This document shows, piece after piece, positions 1 through 7,170 of a stretch of 7,464 bases of DNA (its first letter is position 1; each line of letters opens with the position of its first letter). Below the pieces are notes generated by a model. It worked only from the letters and a program-made list of their open reading frames with translations, did no database searches and was not told the origin of the DNA. A program made the translations under genes and the position numbers. Origin of the DNA: an uncultured Treponema sp. (lineage in GTDB: Bacteria > Spirochaetota > Spirochaetia > Treponematales > Treponemataceae); assembly GCA_945833725.1 (NCBI GenBank), contig CAMAFU010000085.1, positions 1 through 7,464 of the forward strand. Reading direction: 5' to 3'.

Positions 1-2
1 CA

Positions 3-89
3 GAAAAACTGCCCGATGAAAAAATTATAACACAAAAAAATAAAAATTCAAAAAGCGGCGTAAATTATCCGGAGCCTAAAGCATTATAA
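3..89 (+). CDS. Possible C-terminal end of a plus-strand gene cut by the left edge
   Basis: The frame starting at base 3 is open from the window edge and ends with TAA at 87-89, giving 28 residues that finish ...NYPEPKAL. The peptide is hydrophilic and Lys/Asn/Pro-rich, as is common for a protein tail. The other two plus-strand frames close sooner (TGA at 15-17, TAA at 28-30). If real, the gene converges on lysK with 40 bases between the two stop codons. The fragment is too short to assign a family, and an open frame of this length can occur by chance. No clear terminator lies between the two genes. Confidence 0.3.
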   Translation, partial: EKLPDEKIITQKNKNSKSGVNYPEPKAL

Positions 90-129
90 GAATCAACTGC
101 ACCAAAAAGCCCCGGTAAATTACAACTTT

Positions 130-1761
130 TTAGTACACTTTTAAAATTTTCGTAAGTTTTTCCCTGCCGATTATTTTCATAAAGTTGGCAAGGCGCGGTC
201 CTTGATCTTTGTTTATAAGTGCATGATACAAAGCCCGGAACAAGTCTTTTGCTTCAAGGCCAAGTTCCGTTGCAATAGTATACATATCCTGTTGGCAATC
301 CTTGTCCACAGCGTATGTACCGACTTTTGGAACAACTTCTTCCCGGACACGAACAACAGCTTTAAGCATATCTCCTGTAATGTCCTCAGCCTTAGAACCG
401 TCTTCCCTTAAAGAAAAGCACATGTCTTCTGCACATTCAGGAGCCGATTCCCGAATCCAGTACCAGGCACAGGCGCACCTTTTTCTAAGAGTTTCTTCCT
501 GCTCCGGCTTAACATCGCCTAAAGCGTTTATTACAGCATCAACATTACCGGAATAAGTCTGCAAAAGTGTAGTCAAAAGCCTGAAAGGAACCTGATACGG
601 CATAACAGCAGGAATTCCTTCTATTTGACTTAATTCATAAAGACGCTTTTCCTGAGCAATAATCTGCGCCTTTTTTTCAGGATTTTTTTCTTTAGGTTCT
701 TCAAGACCCCAGACAATCCGCTCAGTTTTATCGTATGCTTCGTAAATTGAAATTACATCAAGATCAAAACTGATGGAAAATTCGTGATCTACTTTGTTTG
801 AAGCAAAAATATACCTGAGAACTTCCGGCTGATAAACTTCCAGTGCATCAACAAGAGAAATTACCTTTCCTTTTGAAGAAGACATTTTGCCTGGAACACC
901 CTTTAACCTTACAAAGTCATATTTCATTGTAACAGGAGCATCCCAGCCGTATATTTTTTTTGAAACAAGTTTTGCCGTATCATAAGAACCGCCCGGAGAA
1001 ATATGATCTTTTCCGCCCGGCTCAAAGCAAACTTGTTCTTCGTTCCATCTCATAGGCCAGTCTACACGCCAGCCTAATTTAAATTCTTTTGAGGTGCGTA
1101 AGTCGCCTTTTTCCGTATGACCGCAAGACTGGCAAATGTATGTAATTCCGTATTCACCGTCGTAATCTGTAATTTTTGTAGTATCTTTGTTGCATTTGCA
1201 GCAAAAAGCCGCTACAGGCCAGTACTCTTTGCTGTCGTCCATTTTGTGTTCATCGTCGCGGTAAGCATTAAGACATTCTTTAATAACATTTCTGTTCTGC
1301 ATTGCCTTTTTCATGCCTTCCACATAGCGGTTTGCCCGGTAACGGTCTGCCTGATAAAGAAATTCAGGATGAATTCCAACTCTCGGAAGCTGATTTTCAA
1401 TATCTTTTTCGTGATGACGGGCATAATTTTCGTCCCTTTCAAATGTGTCTGGAACCATTGTAATAGGATAACGAAGATATTTTTCCAAAACTTCCGGTTT
1501 AGGCATGTTGGCAGGAACTTTTCTGAACACATCGTAATCGTCCCAGGAATAAATAAACCGTACATTTTTGCCTCTGTCCTTTAAGGCTCTGGCAACTAAA
1601 TCTACAGTGATTATTTCCCTGAAATTTCCAATATGAACGGTACCTGAAGGAGTAATTCCAGAAGCACATGTATAACAATCCCTGTCACCCTTTTCTTTAA
1701 TAATTCTTGCGGCCTGCTGATCGGCCCAATGGCATAATTCTGCCGGATTTCGTTCTGACAT
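130..1761 (-). CDS. lysK: Lysyl-tRNA synthetase, class I (archaeal/spirochete type)
   Basis: This cytoplasmic enzyme joins lysine to tRNA-Lys using ATP. The product is 543 residues from the chosen ATG, a normal length for class I LysRS. Numbering from that ATG, the class I signature TPSGTVHIGN (HIGH motif) is at 37-46 and KMSSSKG (KMSKS motif) at 292-298, with a Rossmann-type catalytic core between them. Two CxxC pairs (C187/C190 and C210/C213) form a zinc-ribbon-like insert, and the C-terminal third should be the helical anticodon-binding region. An in-frame TTG two codons upstream (1765-1767) is rejected as start: AGGA at 1769-1772 lies 7 bases from the ATG but only one base from the TTG. 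The gene follows the lipoprotein gene after a 117-base gap. Most bacteria have the unrelated class II LysRS; spirochetes are a known exception. The family call is secure; the symbol could also be lysS. Confidence 0.97.
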   Translation of the reverse strand: MSERNPAELCHWADQQAARIIKEKGDRDCYTCASGITPSGTVHIGNFREIITVDLVARALKDRGKNVRFIYSWDDYDVFRKVPANMPKPEVLEKYLRYPITMVPDTFERDENYARHHEKDIENQLPRVGIHPEFLYQADRYRANRYVEGMKKAMQNRNVIKECLNAYRDDEHKMDDSKEYWPVAAFCCKCNKDTTKITDYDGEYGITYICQSCGHTEKGDLRTSKEFKLGWRVDWPMRWNEEQVCFEPGGKDHISPGGSYDTAKLVSKKIYGWDAPVTMKYDFVRLKGVPGKMSSSKGKVISLVDALEVYQPEVLRYIFASNKVDHEFSISFDLDVISIYEAYDKTERIVWGLEEPKEKNPEKKAQIIAQEKRLYELSQIEGIPAVMPYQVPFRLLTTLLQTYSGNVDAVINALGDVKPEQEETLRKRCACAWYWIRESAPECAEDMCFSLREDGSKAEDITGDMLKAVVRVREEVVPKVGTYAVDKDCQQDMYTIATELGLEAKDLFRALYHALINKDQGPRLANFMKIIGREKLTKILKVY

Positions 1762-1768
1762 TTTCAAT

Positions 1769-1772
1769 TCCT
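1769..1772 (-). promoter_or_regulatory. Ribosome binding site that fixes the lysK start
   Basis: AGGA on the minus strand lies 7 bases upstream of ATG 1761-1759. It sits almost directly against the alternative TTG at 1767-1765, too close to serve it. This supports the ATG as the start. Confidence 0.75.
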
Positions 1773-1825
1773 GTAATAAAATAGTTTATAATTTTAGAAA
1801 CACAATTCTAATAAAAAACAGAATA

Positions 1826-1849
1826 CAACACAATCAACACAATCAACAC
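1826..1849. repeat. Short tandem repeat, 9-base unit, in the lysK upstream spacer
   Basis: On the plus strand CAACAC is repeated three times, separated by AAT, giving 2.7 perfect copies of the unit CAACACAAT. On the lysK sense strand it reads GTGTTGATT. It lies 65-88 bases upstream of the lysK ATG, between the lipoprotein stop and lysK. The perfect copies suggest slippage or recent expansion. It could affect transcript structure or promoter spacing, but no function is shown by the sequence. Confidence 0.8.
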
Positions 1850-1872
1850 AAGCTTAATTACAAGGCAAACGC

Positions 1873-1900
1873 ATTATATTATTCGGATTGTGCATCAGAA
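1873..1900 (-). promoter_or_regulatory. Weak candidate promoter for lysK
   Basis: On the minus strand a perfect TATAAT (1878-1873) lies 16 bases downstream of TTCTGA (1900-1895), which matches the -35 consensus at only three positions. It overlaps the end of the lipoprotein gene. If used, transcription would begin near 1866 and the lysK leader would be about 105 bases and include the 9-base tandem repeats. The spacer is AT-rich, so a TATAAT by chance is quite possible. Read-through from the lipoprotein gene is the alternative, since no terminator-like hairpin with a T-run is seen in the spacer. Confidence 0.25.
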
Positions 1901-2871
1901 GGCTGCTCTGCACCAGTATTCTGCATTATGGTAATCATCTGCTGAATCTGCGGTGCATAAAGGCTTTCGGGAGCTGCATCGAAGGCTTTTTGAAGAAGCT
2001 GAACCACAACAGCCATATCGTCGGTGCCGGACTGGGCAAGAAGATAACCTGCCGTATAGTAACACTGCTGTTTCTGCTCCGGCAAAAGATATTTATGTTC
2101 TGCAGCTTTTGCAAATTCATCGCTGGCAGTTTTTGGATCCTGATTTATAAATGCCTCTACTGCCTTTGAGTTTGCCAGATTCATAACATAAGTTCCTGCA
2201 TTGCCTGTTTCGTTGTTTTTATCCAGTGCAACAAATTCCTGAGCCTTGGAAGAAAGAAGGTGATGATATTCCACCGGAGTAATTTCAAAAAGCCGTTGAA
2301 TTGCATCAAGTTTTTCTTCTTTTTTGCCTTCGGAAGTTGATTTTAAAACATTTTCGTAAACAGCAAATTCTTCCGATTTTGAAGCCAACGCCATTTCCAG
2401 TTTTTCTAAGGTTACATCGTTTTCCAGTTCCAGTTTTGAAATAAAGAAACCTTCCTTTGAAAGGCAGTAAAAACTTGGAGAACCTTCAACATTGTATAAA
2501 GTTAAATCTTTAAGATTTTCTTCAACAATTTGTTTAAGTTCAGAATTTTCGCCTGTTTGAGCCTGTTCAAAACGGGAAGAAGAAAAATCTAAATTTACAG
2601 GAACATATTCTTCCGTAATTTTTGAAAGAAATTCCTCTGTAAAAAATAAATTTTCTTTTAATGAAGCACTTTTTTCGTCGTCGTCCGATGAAATAAAAAG
2701 AAATATTTTTTTATTTTCTTTTTGAGCGGCTGCCTTTCCGTCGATTAAATTATCAACCCAGGAAGAAGAATCAATGTTTTTTGAAGGTTTTCTTTCTTTG
2801 TTGTTTTCTGATTTTGAACATCCTGAAACAATCAGGCCAAGAGCAATTACTGCCGCAAAGAATTTTTTCAT
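1879..2871 (-). CDS. Predicted lipoprotein with a thioredoxin-like fold lacking CxxC
   Basis: The product is 330 residues. It begins with a lipoprotein signal peptide: MKK, a hydrophobic stretch at about 4-16, and a lipobox V15-S16-G17-C18, so the mature protein should be lipid-anchored at C18 in the cell envelope. A polar linker rich in Ser, Asn and Lys follows (19-36). Residues 38-165 resemble the thioredoxin-like domain of the thioredoxin_7/DUF255 type: W38, the strand KKIFLFIS, a FFTEEFLSKITEEYVPVNLD segment, and SPSFYCL with a likely cis-proline at P132. The usual redox CxxC is replaced by SSDDDEKS (61-68), so disulfide chemistry is unlikely. Residues 180-310 are helical and Ala-rich, possibly TPR-like, and the tail is acidic. 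Start: GGAG at 2881-2878, 6 bases before the ATG. Neighbours do not reveal its role; a binding or scaffold function in the envelope is inference. Confidence 0.85.
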   Translation of the reverse strand: MKKFFAAVIALGLIVSGCSKSENNKERKPSKNIDSSSWVDNLIDGKAAAQKENKKIFLFISSDDDEKSASLKENLFFTEEFLSKITEEYVPVNLDFSSSRFEQAQTGENSELKQIVEENLKDLTLYNVEGSPSFYCLSKEGFFISKLELENDVTLEKLEMALASKSEEFAVYENVLKSTSEGKKEEKLDAIQRLFEITPVEYHHLLSSKAQEFVALDKNNETGNAGTYVMNLANSKAVEAFINQDPKTASDEFAKAAEHKYLLPEQKQQCYYTAGYLLAQSGTDDMAVVVQLLQKAFDAAPESLYAPQIQQMITIMQNTGAEQPSDAQSE

Positions 2872-2877
2872 TTTTTA

Positions 2878-2881
2878 CTCC
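2878..2881 (-). promoter_or_regulatory. Ribosome binding site of the lipoprotein gene
   Basis: GGAG on the minus strand is followed by TAAAAA and then ATG at 2871-2869. Spacing is standard and fixes the start ahead of a complete signal peptide. I found no convincing promoter just upstream. Confidence 0.75.
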
Positions 2882-2911
2882 GTATAAATAAAATGCAAAG
2901 GGTATATTTTT

Positions 2912-3001
2912 CTGTGAGCGCTGGGAAGGGCGCCAAAGGCGTTCGGAAAATCAGCAGGCTTCAGACTGATGATTTTCCGAATGGAGCGCTTTTGCGCGGA
3001 A
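2912..3001 (-). repeat. GC-rich palindromic intergenic element, copy 1
   Basis: This stretch between purL and the lipoprotein gene is packed with small palindromes: AGCGCT (2917-2922), CGCC-AAA-GGCG (2931-2941), a 12-bp inverted repeat (2942-2981) and GCGC-TTTT-GCGC (2986-2997). Read on the minus strand it starts TTCCGCGCAAAAGC-GCTCCATTCGG (3001-2977) and ends GGCGCC...CGCTCAC (2934-2914). The same two landmarks occur in the same order on the plus strand at 7185-7300. That points to a dispersed element family, not gene-specific regulation. No open frame here looks like a gene. Confidence 0.6.
2942..2981. repeat. 12-bp perfect inverted repeat, 16-base loop
   Basis: TTCGGAAAATCA (2942-2953) and TGATTTTCCGAA (2970-2981) are exact reverse complements. 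ATCAG and CTGAT around the inner edge allow an alternative register. In RNA from either strand this would be a stable stem. There is no T-run directly after it on either strand, so it is not a classical intrinsic terminator. It is the core of the palindromic element described for this spacer. Confidence 0.8.
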
Positions 3002-3016
3002 CCCTGTACATAGCGA

Positions 3017-3037
3017 CCCCCGGTTTTTAACCGGGGG
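3017..3037 (-). terminator. Strong hairpin after purL, terminator without a clear U-run
   Basis: CCCCCGGTT, a 3-base TTT loop and AACCGGGGG form a perfect 9-bp stem with seven GC pairs. Its near edge is 26 bases beyond the purL stop on the minus strand. On that strand the next bases are TCGCTATG, so the U-run of an intrinsic terminator is missing. On the plus strand T-runs begin about 12 bases after the stem, too far for a standard terminator. It may protect the purL 3' end from nucleases, pause polymerase, or belong to the neighbouring repeat element. The fold is certain from the sequence; the role is not. Confidence 0.5.
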
Positions 3038-3063
3038 ACACAGCCTTAAATTTTTTATTTTTT

Positions 3064-6000
3064 TTATTTTGCAAAATACCTTACGCCGGCTGCAAAAAGA
3101 TTCTGACAGCTTCCGGCATCCTGATTTTCCGCAATATTTTTTATAAGGTCGCCGCAGAAACCGCCTGTTCCCACAGTACGCTCTGAGTGCCCCATTTTTC
3201 CAAGTATACGGCCGTCTGGACTTGTAAGACCTTCAATTGCAAAAGCTGAACCGTTTGGATTATAAGGCTCTGTCATTGCAGGATTTCCTTTTTCGTCACA
3301 ATACTGGGTAAATACCTGACCGTTTTTAAAAAGTTTTTCTGCAGTTTCTTCGCTCATTATAATGCGACCTTCTCCATGACTTACAGGCACATAATGAGGG
3401 CGGGAATCAAGTATTGAACTGTCTAAAGCCCACGGACTTGCAGCACTTGTCATTCTGGTACGGACAACACGGCTTATATGGCGGTGAATATTGTTGAATG
3501 TAAGGGTCGGCAAATCTTCTTTTGGTTCCATAATTTTTCCGAAAGGAACAAGACCTGTTTTTATTAAAGCCTGGAATCCGTTACAAATACCCACAATAAG
3601 ACCGTCTTTTGTTTCAAGGTGATTTGTTATGGCCTGAGCAATGCGCTTTTCGCGGATAACATTAGCAATAAATTTTCCAGAGCCGTCCGGTTCATCTCCG
3701 GCAGAAAAACCACCGGCAAAAGCCAGAATTTGAGAATCGGCAATTTCTTTTTCCAGCATGTTAAGGGATTCTTCCAAATCGGCAGGAGTTCTGTTTCTGA
3801 ATACAAGGATTTTTGACTGGGCTCCGGCCAGATTAAAGGCTCTTGCCATATCGTATTCGCAGTTTGTACCAGGGAATACAGGCACTAAAACTTTCGGCTT
3901 TGCCTTTGATTTATCGAGTATGGCGAATTCGGCACTTTTTTCCCGGGCCAAAGCTAAAGAAGGATGTTCTTCCTTTGCCCATTGCGGAAGTTCAGTGCTG
4001 TTATGAACATCGCTTACAGGAGGATAAACTTTTGAAAGAGGTTTTTCCCACGCATCATAAAGTTCTTCCAGAGAAATATCTACAGGAGGAAGAGGATTTA
4101 ACCCTGTCATTGCAAGGCTTACAGAAGGTTCTTCCTGAGTATTTCCAATGCGGATAACTGTAGTATTTACAAATCCGTTTTTCTCGAATTTATCGTCTTC
4201 TGTTTCTACAATGATTGAACCGTACAAAGGCGTAAACAAATCTGCAACAGTATTGTTTACATTTCTGTGGAATCCCAGAGCCGTTGCACTGGAAGGAATT
4301 ACCGTAAGCTGAACGCCAACTTTGTTTCCAAAACTCATTTTTGTAACGGCTTCCGCAATTCCGCCGGCACCAACAGGATACATGGCTTTAATTTTTCCGG
4401 CTTTGTTTGCTTCGTAAAGGGCATCTGAATTCTTTTTGAAAGTTTCCCAATCCGGTGCCAGTTCTTTTGAATAAGGAACCTGAACAAGGTAAACAAAATC
4501 TCCCGGCTTTTTAAATGAACCTGATGTTACATTGCAGGCTTCGTCGTGGGCAACGGCAAAAGACACAAGAGTATGAGGAACATTTAAATTTTCAAAAGTT
4601 CCAGACATGGAATCCTTTCCGCCAATAGAAGCGCATCCCATAGCTTTCTGGGCATCTACCGAACCTAAAAGGGCTGCAGCAGGGTATCCCCATGTTTTTT
4701 TGTCTACAGTACGGCCGAAAAATTCCTGATACGACATTCTTGCCGAAGAAGCCTTTCCGCCAATACATGTAATTTTTGCAAGGGAAGAAAGAACTGCACA
4801 CTGAGCACCATGCCATGCAGACCACTGGGCAACGCGAGGGTCATAACCAAAAGACATAAGGCTTACAGTGGAAGTTTCCCTTGGAGTTAAAACAGGAATT
4901 TTTGCAGACATTGCACATTCCGGTGTACCCTGATATTTTCCTCCAAACGGGAAAAGAACAGTGGCAGAACCAATAGAACCGTCAAAACGCTCCTGAAGTC
5001 CCCTTTGAGAACAGCAGGCCAAATCCTTTATATTTTCAAGGAAAGCTTCTTTTATTTGGGAAGTTTCTGGAACAAAACCGGCACTCTCTCCTGTAGCAGA
5101 AGAGCATTTTCCTAAAACTTTTTTTACGCTTTCCAAAGGCTGAACAAGAGGAGAATCTTTTTGAGGCGCAGGACTTTCTATGATGGCCTTTGCAAAATGA
5201 GCAGCACCAGCTGAATCAAGGAAAGTTCTATCCAAATCAACAATTACTTTTCCCCGCCACCTCATTGTAAGGCGGTTTTTATCTGTAACAGTGGCAACAA
5301 CAACAGCATTCAGGTTTTCTTCGTTACAGAAAGATATGAACTTTTCAACATCCGATTTTCGCACAACAACGGCCATTCGTTCCTGACTTTCAGAAATTGC
5401 AAGTTCAGTACCGTTAAGACCTTCGTATTTTTTTGGAACGGCATCAAGATTTATATCAAGTCCGGGAGCCAGTTCTCCAACAGCAACAGAAACACCACCG
5501 GCACCAAAATCGTTTGAACGGCGAATCATTTTGCTTACTTCAGGATTCCTGAAAAGACGCTGAATTTTCCGTTCTTCTACAGCGTTTCCTTTTTGAACTT
5601 CTGCAGCGGCCGTTGTAACAGATTTTTCCGTATGAACTTTTGAAGAACCAGTTGCACCGCCAATACCGTCTCGGCCAGTTCCACCGCCTAAAAGAATAAT
5701 AATATCGCCTGGTACAGGAGTTTCCCGCATAACAGTTGCGTAAGGAGAAGCGGCAATTACAGCCCCCAGCTCCATTCTTTTTGCCAGAAAGCCCGGGTGA
5801 TATATTTCTGAAACTTGACCAGTTGTAAGACCAATCTGGTTTCCGTAAGAAGAAAATCCCTGAGCAGCTTCGCGGCACAACTTCATCTGGGGAAGTTTAC
5901 CGTGGAGAGTTTCGCTCATAGGAACAGTAGGATCGGCAGCACCGGTAACCCTCATAGACTGATAAACCCAGCTTCTGCCAGAAAGAGGATCCCTTATGGC

Positions 6001-7092
6001 TCCTCCTATACATGTTGCAGCACCGCCAAAAGGTTCAATTTCTGTAGGATGGTTGTGGGTTTCGTTTTTAAACTGAAGAAGCCACCTTTCAACTTCACCA
6101 TCAGAACCTTCCGGGAAAGGATTGCCTTCACTGTCTGTAGTGTAGTGAACATCAATAAAAATTGAACAGGCATTGTTTTCTTCGGAAACTTCCATATCGT
6201 CAAGCATGCCGTGCTTTTTAAGGTATTTGCCGCCAATAGTAGCCATGTCCATTAAAGTAAACGGCTTATCTTTCCGTTTGGCATAAAGGTCAAGGTGCAT
6301 TGCCTTGTAATTTGCCAGAGATTTTTTAAACAGTTTTGAATAAGGCCCTTTTTCGATTTTAATGTCTTTTAAAACCGTGTTGAAAGTAGTGTGGCGGCAG
6401 TGATCCGACCAGTAAGTATCAAGAACCCTTACTTCCGTTTCTGTAGGATTCCTTTTTACAGATTTAAAATAGTCCTGCAAAAACAGAATGTCAGCCAGAT
6501 CCATAGCAAGGCCCATTTTCTGCCTGTATTCGTCAAGTTCATTTTTTGAAAAGGAAATAAAACCTTCAACAACAGGAACATCTTCAGGAACATTTGCCTT
6601 AATTTCCAGAGTTTCAGGTATTTTAGAATCGGTAAGGCGGCTGTCTACAGGGTTTACAAGATAATTTTGAATTTTTGCAGTTTCTTCCGCACTTACATTG
6701 CCAGAAAGAATTACCATTTTGGCACAGCGGACTCTCGGAGGTTCAGTACCAACTTTTGCAGAATTTTTCATAGACTCCCGCAAAAGAGAAAGACACTGCT
6801 CGGCAGAATCCGAACGCTGGTCGTACTGACCTGGAAGGTATTCCCACACAATTACCGTATCATCCGCATTAGTTTCAACTTCCGTAAAATAAAGACAGTC
6901 ACTCTGCGGCTCAGAAAAAATCCTTACGGCAGCAGTTTTAAAAACATCTTCGGAAGTATTCTCAATGTCATAGCGGTTAAAATAACGCACTCCTTTTACA
7001 GAAGAAATGCCCAAAAAACCATTGATTTCAGATAAAATGCCCTGAGCTTCACTTTGAAAGCCCGGCTTGCGTTCAACATAAATACGAAACAT
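3064..7092 (-). CDS. purL: Phosphoribosylformylglycinamidine synthase, single-chain
   Basis: This enzyme makes FGAM from FGAR, ATP and glutamine in de novo purine synthesis, in the cytoplasm. The 1342-residue chain carries all parts: a PurS-like N-terminal domain (about 1-165), the linker with TYWSDHCRHTTF (226-237), and two synthase half-domains. The first has NETHNHP (343-349), GGGTGRDGIGGATGSS (469-484) and SESQERM (567-573). The second has FDGSIGSATVLFPFGGKYQG (703-722) and GGKDSMSG (824-831). A class I glutamine amidotransferase domain runs from about 1066 to the end, with PVFPGTNCEYD, GGFSAGDEPDGSGK, nucleophile C1170 in GICNGFQ, and H1302/E1304 in MGHSER completing the triad. The MGHSER form and overall pattern resemble the clostridial-type PurL branch more than the proteobacterial one. 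All catalytic motifs are intact. M1 is the only plausible start, since no other start codon occurs nearby; unusually, AGGA abuts it directly. Spirochetes such as T. pallidum lack this pathway, so its presence argues for a less reduced relative. Confidence 0.97.
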   Translation of the reverse strand: MFRIYVERKPGFQSEAQGILSEINGFLGISSVKGVRYFNRYDIENTSEDVFKTAAVRIFSEPQSDCLYFTEVETNADDTVIVWEYLPGQYDQRSDSAEQCLSLLRESMKNSAKVGTEPPRVRCAKMVILSGNVSAEETAKIQNYLVNPVDSRLTDSKIPETLEIKANVPEDVPVVEGFISFSKNELDEYRQKMGLAMDLADILFLQDYFKSVKRNPTETEVRVLDTYWSDHCRHTTFNTVLKDIKIEKGPYSKLFKKSLANYKAMHLDLYAKRKDKPFTLMDMATIGGKYLKKHGMLDDMEVSEENNACSIFIDVHYTTDSEGNPFPEGSDGEVERWLLQFKNETHNHPTEIEPFGGAATCIGGAIRDPLSGRSWVYQSMRVTGAADPTVPMSETLHGKLPQMKLCREAAQGFSSYGNQIGLTTGQVSEIYHPGFLAKRMELGAVIAASPYATVMRETPVPGDIIILLGGGTGRDGIGGATGSSKVHTEKSVTTAAAEVQKGNAVEERKIQRLFRNPEVSKMIRRSNDFGAGGVSVAVGELAPGLDINLDAVPKKYEGLNGTELAISESQERMAVVVRKSDVEKFISFCNEENLNAVVVATVTDKNRLTMRWRGKVIVDLDRTFLDSAGAAHFAKAIIESPAPQKDSPLVQPLESVKKVLGKCSSATGESAGFVPETSQIKEAFLENIKDLACCSQRGLQERFDGSIGSATVLFPFGGKYQGTPECAMSAKIPVLTPRETSTVSLMSFGYDPRVAQWSAWHGAQCAVLSSLAKITCIGGKASSARMSYQEFFGRTVDKKTWGYPAAALLGSVDAQKAMGCASIGGKDSMSGTFENLNVPHTLVSFAVAHDEACNVTSGSFKKPGDFVYLVQVPYSKELAPDWETFKKNSDALYEANKAGKIKAMYPVGAGGIAEAVTKMSFGNKVGVQLTVIPSSATALGFHRNVNNTVADLFTPLYGSIIVETEDDKFEKNGFVNTTVIRIGNTQEEPSVSLAMTGLNPLPPVDISLEELYDAWEKPLSKVYPPVSDVHNSTELPQWAKEEHPSLALAREKSAEFAILDKSKAKPKVLVPVFPGTNCEYDMARAFNLAGAQSKILVFRNRTPADLEESLNMLEKEIADSQILAFAGGFSAGDEPDGSGKFIANVIREKRIAQAITNHLETKDGLIVGICNGFQALIKTGLVPFGKIMEPKEDLPTLTFNNIHRHISRVVRTRMTSAASPWALDSSILDSRPHYVPVSHGEGRIIMSEETAEKLFKNGQVFTQYCDEKGNPAMTEPYNPNGSAFAIEGLTSPDGRILGKMGHSERTVGTGGFCGDLIKNIAENQDAGSCQNLFAAGVRYFAK

Positions 7093-7098
7093 TCCTAT

Positions 7099-7127
7099 AT
7101 TTTAATGTTTTACAGACAGTATTTCAA
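7099..7127 (-). promoter_or_regulatory. Sigma-70-type promoter of purL, predicting a leaderless mRNA
   Basis: On the minus strand TTGAAA (7127-7122) and TAAAAT (7104-7099) are separated by exactly 17 bases; each box matches consensus at five and five positions. The usual start point, about 7 bases past the -10 box, falls at 7092, the A of the purL ATG, give or take one or two bases. The mRNA would then have no or almost no 5' leader, and the AGGA just before the ATG could not act as a normal ribosome binding site. Confidence 0.65.
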
Positions 7128-7128
7128 T

Positions 7129-7138
7129 GTAATATTAC
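7129..7138. promoter_or_regulatory. 10-bp palindrome abutting the purL -35 box, possible operator
   Basis: GTAATATTAC is a perfect palindrome lying one base upstream of the purL -35 hexamer. That position suits a regulator binding site. It is short and AT-rich, so chance is possible, and it does not match a PurR box that I know. No purine riboswitch fits, because the leader is too short. Confidence 0.3.
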
Positions 7139-7170
7139 CGATTTTGCCCAATCCTATACGGCCGTGTCCC

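Noticed and set aside
1..129. Minus-strand coding potential left of lysK
   Set aside because: The longest open minus frame at the edge has hydrophobic residues but no start codon between its upstream stop and the edge.
1117..1584. 155-codon plus-strand open frame opposite lysK
   Set aside because: It is antisense to well-conserved LysRS coding sequence, with a Phe/Val/Ile-rich composition expected from the complement of a charged protein.
2912..3037. CRISPR array or insertion sequence
   Set aside because: There are no regularly spaced direct repeats, no transposase frame and no evident target duplication; the palindromes are all different from one another.
5815..6165. 116-codon plus-strand open frame opposite purL
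   Set aside because: It lies opposite a highly conserved part of PurL, including NETHNHP, which constrains the sequence; it is a shadow frame.
6667..7035. 122-codon plus-strand open frame opposite the purL N-terminus
   Set aside because: It is fully antisense to PurL, has no recognisable domain or initiation signal, and its composition mirrors the coding strand.
7093..7130. Purine riboswitch in front of purL
   Set aside because: The promoter places the transcription start at the ATG, and no aptamer-like three-way junction is seen upstream.
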